The translations under genes and the position numbers were made by a program. This document shows, piece by piece, positions 55,253 through 64,000 of a DNA stretch of 64,000 bases. The notes under the pieces are model-generated. The model saw nothing but the letters and a program-made list of their open reading frames with translations, did no database searches and was not told where the DNA came from. Source of the stretch: Symsagittifera roscoffensis (taxonomy: Eukaryota; Xenacoelomorpha; Acoela; Convolutidae); contig NC_087067.1 of NCBI RefSeq assembly GCF_963678635.1, positions 19,043,639 to 19,107,638 on the forward strand, in the 5' to 3' direction. Each line of letters opens with the position of its first letter. Position 1 is the first letter of the stretch.

Positions 55253-55751
55253 TTATGAACAGTACAAAATTTCATGACGTGTGAAGTCTCTATCATTTAT
55301 GTCATGCATTTCTAGAACTAAGTTTGCTGGGACATTTGCAGTTTTTTCATAGTACAATATTTTCTTCACAGTATCCTCTTTCACTATCCTTTTAATCTTA
55401 TCTGGCAATTCACTGCTGTTTAGATCCATCTGAACTCCTGGTTGACGTTTGGGCACTAAAACTAGTTCGGGAAGATATACTCCTCGCTTGCTGGCTAACA
55501 TTTCTGATAAACTTGAATCTCTGGAAGTATACAAATTGATCAATTCCTGGAAAAAATCTCTTTAAGGTAGACAACTCTTCTTCGGAAATTATCATTTGCT
55601 CCTTCCTCTGAACAATTTTGCCGCTGCAATCAATACGCTCTATTCTTGTAAATGAAATTTTAATATCACCCTCTGGAGTCATCCACGCACAAAGCATTGA
55701 ATTTAATGATAGGTATGTCTCCACTTTCGCTGATCTCTCGCTGTTGTTCAT
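55253..55751 (-). pseudogene. Unknown Polinton protein, one frameshift
   Basis: Two frames (55751-55410 and 55543-55253) join naturally near 55545 to about 165 residues. The first half (DIKISFTRIERIDCSGK, then EEELSTL) has a weak strand-strand-helix resemblance to a PC4-like fold; the second half is charged with a KRIVKEDTVKKILYYEK helix. Overlaps the exonuclease-like gene end by 86 nt. Function unknown. Confidence 0.45.
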
Positions 55752-56250
55752 TTTTCAACCAATCATAAAAAACTTTGCTTTTTTTCAGGGCACAATGATT
55801 TCTGGAGTTGTAATGAGGTATATGTCTATTGCAACTTGGATAATTTTTAAAAAATAAGTTTTCAACCCAAGGACAGCCCAAATCATCTAGGTTTTCAACC
55901 TTTTGGTCCAAGTACTTGGCCAAAAATTCTGTCTTTTCTTTTCCTTTAGCGTAAAAAACGGCACCGGGATTTCTCAACACAAAACTCTGAAGTTTTTGAT
56001 TCGAGTTTATGTAAAGGTAATCACCGTATTCCCAATGGAGACCGTGTAAATTTTTTGTTAACCAGTTGTAAGCTTTTTGTTCAAGCTTTGGTAGTATATT
56101 GAATTTCACTGGAGGTAAAAAAAAATGAGTCGATCGCTGTAGTCTGAAGTTGTTATTGCTAATTCTTTAACCACAAAGGCGTTTTTCTTGTAACGAAAGC
56201 CCTCCACATCAAGCACAACTGATCTCTCGCCTAGCATTCTAGTAAATGAT
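55666..56250 (-). pseudogene. DEDD-exonuclease-like gene, poly-T frameshift
   Basis: An upstream frame (about 56230-56110) with VVLDVEGFRYKKN supplies a D-x-E exonuclease-I-like motif. After a one-base slip in a homopolymer near 56123 the 147-codon frame continues (NWLTKNLHGLHWEYGD, LDDLGCPWV, a Cys/His-rich end RNHCAL). The pattern recalls RNase-H-fold 3'-5' exonuclease-like genes associated with animal Mavericks; that association is from memory of the family layout and not verified. Confidence 0.5.
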
Positions 56251-56269
56251 AAACTTCTGGTTTTTTCAT

Positions 56270-56920
56270 CTTAATGAAAGGCAGAACGCTATTCCACTCA
56301 AATGTCCCAATACGACGTTGTTAGAGTTCCAGGGCAACATGTAAGAGTACGTGGGACCCTGTTGATAAAATTCGTGTATAAATCCGGCCGCTTCGTGCAA
56401 AATAGCGTGCAATCGTAAAATTTTGGATTTTTTCAAGTATTGTCCAAGGAAGAAATATCAATACCAATCAACCACCATAAGGTCTCAACCTAATTAAAAT
56501 GTCGTAGTTAAGGTTATCAGAACTAACAAAAAACAGAGAACATGCAGCTAGAAAATAATTGCGTCGGTTAGAATTATCAGGATAAGTTTCTTTCAAAGAC
56601 GGATAAAATTCGTGAATTATTTTCAAATCAATAGGAGTTACTCTGCTTTTTTGCAATTTCATTGTTTATTTTTTCCAACACCTCTCAAACCTGCTAAATT
56701 TCAAGCCAGTGCAATTAAAAGCACCTTGCAGATACCATTTAAACTCATTTAGATAACGGTGGTAAATCATTAAATAAACGACCGGAAATTTTTTGTATTT
56801 TGATAGCTTGTTGAAACATAGACGGATTTTTCTCTTCAAGTCTTTATCAACCCATGTTGAGTTAAAGTCAAACAAATAGTCGAATACGTTTTCATAATCA
56901 GCAAAATTCAAATCGCTCAC
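56270..56920 (-). CDS. Hypothetical Polinton ORFs at the right end
   Basis: Three consecutive frames: 56920-56666 (84 aa, aromatic/Lys-rich), 56662-56468 (64 aa, starting 3 bp after the first stop) and an ATG-less coding-like stretch at about 56440-56270 (LHEAAGFIHEFYQQG...). The third looks like the frameshifted continuation of the second. Strand and spacing fit the element's operon-like layout. No domain recognised. Confidence 0.4.
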
Positions 56921-57130
56921 AGTACCATATTTTTGTTTTGTAGTGATGCATCAATTGTTGGCAATATTACCAAAAAAATAAGTTATGAGATTGTAAAATA
57001 TGACATTATTTCTTTTTAATTGTCGCATTTTAAAGTTTAGTGGAAGAAATTTAGATGATGTAGCAGTTTTTAACAGAAATTGCTGAACAAACTTTGTGAA
57101 AAACTTTTTTTGTGGAAAATTTAATTTCAG

Positions 57131-57341
57131 GACCACCGATCTGGGCGAATATGTAAACAGCCCTCCTTCGATCATAATCGACAGTCCCCAGCAAATTGAA
57201 GAAACGGAATACGCCGACCCGTATACGACCTCTATAGACCCATATTGTGCTCCAAACGACGACGTTTATCAAGGTGTATATTACAAAGAAAATGATGAAG
57301 ATCCGTATACTGAACCTACCAATTCAAATCACGACTCCTGA
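57131..57341 (+). CDS. EGF-repeat receptor, last exon (tyrosine-rich cytoplasmic tail)
   Basis: The acceptor ttaatttcag ends at 57130. The first base completes the codon carried from 33670, and 69 codons follow to TGA at 57339-57341. The tail is acidic and Pro/Tyr-rich: EYVNSPP (a pY-x-N, Grb2-type SH2 motif), ADPYTTSIDPY, DDVYQGVYY and EDPYTEP. With exon 33614 there are four D-P-Y motifs. GC-rich codons and exact phase match support it. Implied role: signalling through phosphorylated tyrosines; inferred. Confidence 0.85.
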
Positions 57342-59278
57342 TTTTAATCTATAAGATAAATATGTTCGCGATGATTCTATCGTCTGGGTTATCCAATTTT
57401 TTCAAACTCTTTCAAATATTTTCTAAATACACCAAAATTATGACAATCAAAAAGGGCAAGCTAAGCTTATTGTACATAAACGGCTCAAAACTTTTTCCGT
57501 AAATGATCTAACACTTTTAACAATGATCTAACACTATTAATAATGACAGGTATTTGTTTTCCCGCTTTTTAATTCGTCTAATTGTACCTTCGAAAAAAGT
57601 GCATTGTCTGATCAAGTTTGAGTATGTGAATGATTACCAACAAACCTGGTCAAATGCGCCACAACTCAGACTTTTTCTGCGGACTGTCACATCTAACTAT
57701 CCCAGATGCATTGATTTGAATTTGAAGTCCATCAATTTGATTCGACGAAATTGTAAAATAAAATATTAATTAAAAACTTTTCAATTGACAATTTTGGCAA
57801 TCATGGTTGACCAAGAAATCCGATACGATCTACAATTTTGTGCAATTTCCCATTTTTCGAGCACTCAGTTTGGTCAATTAAAAAATACTTTAACTTTGCG
57901 CTGTTATTAAATGAGAAAAAATAGCCAAAAATTGGGAGTTTCTTAATCATTTTTATATTGATAAAACTCGTATCTATGCGAAACCTTGAACTATCCGGGT
58001 GCCCTTAAATATATCAGAAATAGTTTTCGTTTTTAAGAAAAGTGTAACAGTTTTATGAGTTTTTTAAAAGTTTTTATCAAATGGCAGAATTGGTAATTTT
58101 GAAACCTGCGTTAGTTAAGCATACAACAGTTGTGTTCAATATGTCTCCGTCCTGTATTCGTGTCCTGAATTGTGTGGCAATTTTTGAGGAATAGATATCT
58201 GTTGCTTATCTAATACAACAGAACTGCTCGTATCAGGCCTACTGCCTTTTAAGGTCTATGGAGCAGAAGTAACAAAAAAATTGAATGTGATAACATAAAA
58301 AGAAAATCCCCCCACATGCAATATAATTATGGCAAACAAGCTTCCTTGAACCAATTCGGAGCAATTTCTAGGACGGATTGAATCTCCACTCACGCGTTAA
58401 TATCGCGATTCTTATAGTTTTTAATTTTTAATTGTCCCAAATTGGCCAAAATAGCAATCTTTAAACCCTCAAAACTTTTTTAAAATGAGCACAGGTAAAA
58501 TATCTTGTCAAATTTAAGCTCAAGACAACAATACATTTTGAATGATTTAAAAAAGCTCCGTCGAAAATGGCTAGTTAAAAAACCGAAATTCATAGTTAAA
58601 ATTGCTCTAATGTGAGCTTGCATCGTTGGCTTCTTTCGTTTCGAAGTTCGCGTGAGCTTAATTTTCCCTTTTTTGATAAGTTTTAATGTAAACAGTTTGA
58701 GTTAGAAACACGTTTGGTTAAAAACTTCCATGGCACAGTTTTCCTAAAATAATTTCACTGTTATTAGCAAATAATATAAATAATTGTCTCAAAACACGAT
58801 CCCAAGGGAACTGATTCAGCTCATTTGGTTGTGAATTTGACCAGAAAATTTTTACCGTACAATTGCTCTACCGGTTATTCTCAGTGATAATCATGGCTAT
58901 TTCATATAAAGATCAGTGTTTGTCATCTCTGATTCAGGATTTGATCCACTTCATACATAATCAGATCTGAAACATTGGTGAATCAGTACTGTAGGTCATA
59001 GTTCTAAATTAAGACCGAATCATCTCTGAATCAGGGATAATTTTTATGGTTTTCGGAAAGCAAAAATAAAAAAACCCCGGGTTGAGCCTTCAATATTCAA
59101 ATCTTTAACCACAACAACTCCTGCTGCGCCATTGTTGACAACTTTTACACAAAAAATTGGTACTAAATACCAAACACTCACTTAAGTTACATTAAATTTT
59201 TGACGAATAATTACTGAGTTACTGATCTATTGCTGTAATGTTCAACAAGACTGCTTGTATCAGGGCGAAACCCTGAAT

Positions 59279-59770
59279 GTTGCGACTGCCTTTTGAGGCC
59301 TATGGAGCAAAAAATAACATGCAAAAATTAATTGTAATAAAATAAATTGAAAAAAAAAATTGAGATTTTTTTTCTGAAAATCATCCCCCCTTGACGCCAT
59401 ATAAAGCACAAAGTGATAAATTTTGTTCTTAGTAACATATCAATTGAGGCAAATAAGCTTCCTTCAACCAATTTGGAATGGTTTCCAAGACGGATTAAGT
59501 CTCCGCTTACGCATTAATAGCGCGAAATATACCGCGCGTTAATTGTCCAAAATTGGCCAAAATGATAATATTTAAACCCCCACAACTTTACAAAAAATGA
59601 TCAAAGGTGAATTGTTTTTTTTTTAATTTAAGCTCTGAACAAAAATATTTTTGAATGATAAAAAAATATTTCGTCAAAAATGGCTAGTTAAAAAGTCGAA
59701 AATTGTCTGAAGAAACAAAAACCCACCCCGAGCACAAATATTCCGTTACTTTTGTTACGAAAGTCGGAAC
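59279..59770 (-). mobile_element. GTTCCGACT-family element, inverted copy
   Basis: The minus-strand equivalent of 17967-18427: starts at 59770 with gttccgacttt, has the same cgtaacaaaagtaacgg palindrome region and gtgctcggggtgggttttt, and ends at gcaacattcag plus the cgccctgatacaagcagtc block. A shorter relative spans about 58225-58600. Confidence 0.6.
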
Positions 59771-60199
59771 AATAACTTATCTATGATTCATTGCTGCAAA
59801 AATTGCTATCCTGAGATGGCCGAATGTGGGATGATTGTCACTGCATTATCAACCAGGGCGGCTAACATTCATGCATACTGTATGCTTTCATTCACAAATG
59901 CCAAAGAATTATGAAAAAAAAATTATTTTGTCATTTTTCCATTGAATTTGAATATTGTTTAATAGATAGAGCAAAAGTCCCAAGAGATAGCATTACATAA
60001 TCTACGAATTGTGTCTTTTCTTGCAACTTGCTTGCTTCCTATTTTTTTCTACTAATAGGCTTTTCATACTTTGCATTTAGGGACAAGACTGCTGGTGTCA
60101 GGGCAAAGACTTGAATGTTCCGTTCCGACTGCCTTTTACTTGGTCTCGAATAATTTTTGTTAATTTAAATATTGGCAAAATTAAAAATTTTAGTCTGAT

Positions 60200-60285
60200 G
60201 GTAGGTTAGTATAGTGGTGTGCATACCGGGCTAGGCCCAGTTAGATCAAGAAAGCGATCCCCCGAGGGACCATAGTTTTGTAAAT
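60200..60285 (+). repeat. tRNA-like segment (tentative)
   Basis: ggttagtatagtggtgtgc resembles a tRNA 5' half with box A; gcgatcccccgaggg about 45 bases later resembles a T-arm/box B. The acceptor stem does not pair well, so a tRNA pseudogene or SINE head is likely. Confidence 0.35.
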
Positions 60286-61446
60286 TTATTGTGAACAAAA
60301 AAAGATCAACTGAGCATATAATATATATTCCTCACTTTCTTTAAAAATCCGAAAAATAACTGAGACGGAACTCTATTCCGTCACATTTTTGTATGCATGA
60401 CAAACGTTTCCCATTAAAGCACCTGGAAAATACGAATGAATAATTCGCAATTTAGACAAACAATAAGTTTGCATTTTTCATTTGAAACAATAGAAATACT
60501 TCCTCAAATTTATTATAATTGAATATAATTCGGTGTATAGTTTTTCTAGACAGAACTCAAAGGTGAAAAAATTCATGTTTATGAATTACTATAAAAATTC
60601 TTATGCAACTCTTTTGCCGACAAATAAAAAATGTTCGGTTTCTGCGAAAGTACTCAAAGCAGAGATGTTTGCAAGCAAACAAAACACAAATAGATTTTTT
60701 TTCACATTTGCTGCTTGCTGTTATTCGTTAAGTTAAAGTCCATAGTTTGAGTGATTAAGTGAGACCCAAAAACTCAAGATTAATTGCAATAAGTATATTC
60801 ACATTTAAAAAATCATTTTTCTTTTGTAAGCAGTTGTTTGGTGAAATGAAGAGCCAAATATATCAACTTGAGTGTTTTATGTGGCCCAACAAAAGTTAAG
60901 AAGGGTATAAGTTTCTACAATTTGCTTTGAATTAGGTGCTGAGCCTTAACCAGCCCAAAAATTTAAGTAAAGCATTTTCAGGAAAAAATGACCACCTTCA
61001 CATCCGCTCAAAATTTGGCCTTTTTAGGAATCGGCTAAAAAATAAAATGATTGCATTTTTATTAGACGTGCGATCAGTGCGATCAATTTACTGTTCTCTG
61101 CATTTATACATTGAGTAATACAAACTATCAAAGTTACGAAATTTGGGCGGGCTAAGTAAAAAGACCTAAACTTATTAAGTTTGATATGATTCATAGCTTT
61201 TTTGTTATCATTGCAGATTATGAAGCCAATTTCAGAACTTTGCAATTTAGATTTCTAGCTTTCTTTGTTTTGTCCAAGTTATTTAAATCAGCACTAGGTT
61301 TCAGTACGATAGATTTTTGTAAACTTACGACGTGCTTTTGTTGTGCCTCGTTTTTCCCATAAAAAAGACTGACAATGAATTTTGCGGTACTAATTTCATG
61401 GTTAAGCCATGGTTAAAGTAAGTCCGTTAATTTTTGTACCACGGTG

Positions 61447-61765
61447 CAGGGGCGGATTTAGGATTTTCTCGAGGGGGGAGGGTGGATTTTCAAAAAAGTT
61501 TTTTCAATCTTTTGTCGATCTTTTTTTAGGTCGACCAACAACGCTCGCAGAAAACTAGCAGACCATATTTTGACAAAATTTTTCGCGTGGCTTTTTGGGC
61601 GCGTTCTCCCCGTCAAAGGGAATATATATCGGCGCCAAAAGAGCCTTCAAAAAAATTTCGGTCAGTCAAAATCGGATTTCTTAAAAAGTATTAAGGGGGA
61701 CCAATTTTGGTCATCAGGGGGTCGACTCCCTGAAAAGGAGGCGTCCCCCCATAAATCTGCCCCTG
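61447..61765 (+). mobile_element. hAT-like MITE, short copy
   Basis: Ends caggggcggatttagg and tctgcccctg, 319 bp, same internal blocks as 26954. Flanks ccacggtg / ccaaggta resemble an 8-bp target duplication with two changes. Confidence 0.75.
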
Positions 61766-62388
61766 CCAAGGTACCAAAAAAACACCCCTATGATACGACA
61801 GAACTAGTAGCATTGTAAAATCCGCTTGAACTTGATGTGATCAATCGAAATTTGAAATTGCAGACGCTTCTTTTGTATAAAATTAATTCTTAAATTGTTG
61901 TTATCCTTGCTTTCTTCAGACTCCAATTCTGTTGATTCAAACAAAACAATGGAAAATTTTTTTTGGCAGCGACAGACTTCAAATTAAGAGATTAAATTTA
62001 GGCTTTTCTCTTCTCAAACTGACGTTAAATTGGCTCAAAAGATGTTATTATGTTTCCACCGAAGCACAAAATGACCATCTTGAGTTGGCTTTCTGTTATA
62101 ATGAATCTGAAAACATCAGAAATTTTTTCAAAGCTCTACGCAAATACTGTATCGATCAAATATTTTTAGTTTTGCCTCTACGTCATAGATACAAATAAAA
62201 ATCTGCAAACCACTTATACACAATTCGTTGTGTTAATTTTGTAACTGGATTTTATTTTTATTGTTAATCGTATTTCAAGTTGGTAGCTGCTTTATGGTTT
62301 ACAATATTAGTAGTTTATGAAAAATTAATACAATTTTTTTATTGTACTGTTTTTTGAGAGAAGTTTATCGCTGTGATTACTATTCAAA

Positions 62389-62575
62389 ATGGCGCCGAGT
62401 AATACTAAGTTGGTGAAGTATGTTGTTTGTTGCGTGGCTGCAGTTCTTATGGTCGTAGCGTGTATTATGTGCATGATGGGTCATGCACAAGGCATTGTAT
62501 CTGTGGCCGATGGGTCCATAACTATGGGCTTATGGACAGTGGGAACGAATGGAGGAAGTAGGACTTATGATTTGA
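62389..62575 (+). CDS. PMP22/claudin-like four-helix membrane protein, exon 1
   Basis: ATG at 62389. 62 residues plus one base before the donor ga|gtaaga. Short cytoplasmic N-terminus (MAPSNTKLVK), first transmembrane helix (YVVCCVAAVLMVVACIMCMM), then the start of an extracellular loop with a G-L-W motif (TMGLWTVG), as in claudins and PMP22/EMP proteins. The loop lacks the claudin Cys pair in this exon. The splice phase matches 63161. Confidence 0.65.
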
Positions 62576-63160
62576 GTAAGAAATAACTCCACTGAAAAAT
62601 ATTTATCCCATTTGCCCTTTAAAATGAAAAATTGTTCTTAGAACTTTGCATGCTATCAATCTGTACAGCGAAAAGAATAAATGCCAGAAAAAAGTGTAAA
62701 AATTGTATTAAATTCAGCTGGTAATTTAATTATTTGGCAAGTATTGGAGACGGGAACGGTGTTTAATGAAAATTCATTCTTATAAAAGAGACATCTTTTG
62801 ATGTTTGTCTTCAACTTACTCGCCCGAACAAGTTTTTTTGCGTAAAATTGTTAGAATTTCAAAATAAAACACTTGGAAAATTGAATTTAAGCAAATTTTT
62901 TTACCGCATTAATTTGAATTAAACCGAATTTTTATATTTTCTCACCGGCTGAAGATGCAGGCAATAAGTTAATAGTAATTTAAATGGACCAAATCAAAAT
63001 CAATCTAACGCCATTGGTAGAAGGATGCTAACTTGGTTCCAAGTGGGAACTTTCAGCCAGTCAAAATCAAGACATTTATTACTTGGTAACTTAATGTTAC
63101 TCCAATCCACTCAACTATTAAATAAATAAAGATGCTGAATTTGAATGTTTCTTCCACCAG

Positions 63161-63385
63161 ACTTCGGGGTCAAAGCAGACATGGGCCTGATCCCCACCTC
63201 CATCAAGACAGCCCTTCTGCTGGATGACTCATCGTTTCAGAGGAGGGTGAACTCGGCCAGAGTGTTCCTCCTGTTCAGCCACTTCTCCTCAGTCGTTGTC
63301 TTCTTCTTCTTCGTCATGTTCACACTCGACATCCTGAAGGACAAGAAGGGCGCGGCTGGACTGGTGGGCGTCAACCTCATACACA
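63161..63385 (+). CDS. PMP22/claudin-like protein, exon 2 (partial gene)
   Basis: Between ttccaccag and a|gtgaga. It takes one base from exon 1 and passes on one. Encodes the rest of loop 1 (FGVKADMGLIPTSIKTALLL), an R-V-N-S-A-R approach and a second transmembrane helix (SSVVVFFFFVMFTLDIL), then a basic KDKKG turn. This is the TM1-loop-TM2 half of a tetraspan membrane protein; later exons lie beyond the window. GC-rich codons support a real exon. Barrier or myelin-type roles are family knowledge; the subfamily is uncertain. Confidence 0.7.
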
Positions 63386-64000
63386 GTGAGATGATTAACT
63401 TTACAATAAATTTTCATCTAATTCAAAAACAAACAAAATAATTAAAATGACACAAAGATCTTTACAAGCAATGACCCTACTTTCCCCAAAATAAAAAATC
63501 AATTCAAGCCGGTTTTTTGAAAACTTTTATAATTAATTTTGAATTACAGGACTTCCGATTTGATTTGACTTCTAATATCTTTAAAACTTGTATATATGAA
63601 GTTGTAGAAATACGAACATTCAATTAAATAGTTTACTGAATAAATTGTTCTTAGAAAACTAAATTTAACAGGGATAGCCTATTACTGTGCAAGAAGAACA
63701 GAATGTTCCGACCATAGTCTCATAAAAACACAAAAAAAAATTGTTTTTTCAAATCAGTGTCGTTTTTTCTGCTAGGTTTGATAAAAGGATCTGAACAAAA
63801 AAACTAGAGCCTTAGGCATATTCAACCGTCATATTAAAATAAGCAAGTTCTACAGCAATTTTTGTAGAAAAATGACTAGAAAAACAACAATCAAAAAAAG
63901 CTAATTTTCTAAATTTTCGAAGTTTTTGGTTCCAAAAGAGCGCTAAAAAAAACTCAAAAAACTCTCTTTATGAAGTAAAATTAAGTTTTCATGGCTTAAT
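63386..64000. other. Intron, nothing seen
   Basis: AT-rich sequence after the donor at 63386; no exon before the window end. Confidence 0.5.

Larger units (their letters stand above)
57342..62388. other. Non-coding, transposon remnants
   Basis: 3' flank of the receptor. Contains inverted copies of the GTTCCGACT element (58225-58600 partial; 59279-59770), a related end at 60082-60150, a tRNA-like segment (60200-60285) and a hAT-like MITE (61447-61765). A 71-codon frame at 57554-57769 and an 88-codon frame at 61932-62198 are unrecognised and not called. Confidence 0.5.

Noticed and set aside
34531-57130. Terminal inverted repeats and 6-bp target duplication of the Polinton
   Set aside because: I compared the sequence near 34.6-34.9 kb with 56.9-57.1 kb by eye and saw no convincing pair. 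The ends may be lost or lie elsewhere, so no boundary is claimed.
57554-57769. 71-codon plus frame just after the receptor stop
   Set aside because: No domain, AT-rich codons, no splice support; likely chance or part of the 3' UTR.
61932-62198. 88-codon frame whose end (SENIRNFFKALRKYCID) vaguely recalls a FERM C-lobe
   Set aside because: Too short and too weak by eye, with no supporting exon structure; a profile search would be needed.

Overview
This 64 kb window is AT-rich, intron-rich metazoan DNA. Host coding sequence sits in GC-richer islands bounded by GT/AG splice sites, and the spaces between are packed with decayed transposons and simple repeats. An EF-hand gene, a PMP22/claudin-like four-helix gene and a giant EGF-repeat receptor point to an invertebrate animal. 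I cannot name the phylum from the sequence.

Layout. (1) 0.49-1.90 kb, minus: a two-exon EF-hand protein gene. (2) 3.1-5.9 kb, minus: remains of a non-LTR reverse transcriptase and of a coiled-coil ORF. (3) 7.4-57.3 kb, plus: one large host gene. It has a probable signal-peptide exon (7427, running into a 200-N gap), a Cys-rich exon (13251-13438), a 25-nt micro-exon (14307-14331), a 5-kb exon with an FN2-like module, about 35 EGF-like modules and a transmembrane segment (19083-24044), a 57-nt exon (33614-33670) and a last exon with a tyrosine-rich cytoplasmic tail (57131-57341). From 13251 onward every splice phase agrees. A dead Ty3/gypsy element lies at 8.2-12.9 kb. Several MITE families, a three-copy tandem block and GTCGAA/CATA repeats fill the 24-33 kb intron.

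(4) 34.9-56.9 kb, mainly minus: a Polinton/Maverick (virus-like, protein-primed-polymerase transposon) nested antisense in the last intron of the receptor gene. It keeps a polymerase pseudogene (pPolB), an adenovirus-type protease, a major capsid protein pseudogene, minor capsid protein, small basic protein, DDE integrase, packaging ATPase, a DEDD-exonuclease-like gene and several unknowns. Most genes carry stops or frameshifts, so the element is degenerate, although the protease, the ATPase and some small ORFs are still open. The integrase-capsid part is repeated about 2.4 times in tandem with a period near 3.7 kb. Two copies share the same chimeric join between capsid N-terminus and ATPase C-terminus. 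A 3.5-kb cassette with a PC4-like gene and an unknown divergent gene lies between pPolB and protease, bracketed by about 90-bp inverted repeats.

(5) 57.3-62.4 kb: non-coding, with MITE and tRNA-like remnants. (6) 62.4-63.4 kb, plus: two exons of a PMP22/claudin-like gene running off the window.

The most unusual structures are the Polinton with its internally amplified, rearranged virion module inside a receptor intron, the inverted-repeat PC4 cassette, and the strongly homogenised 258-bp EGF array.
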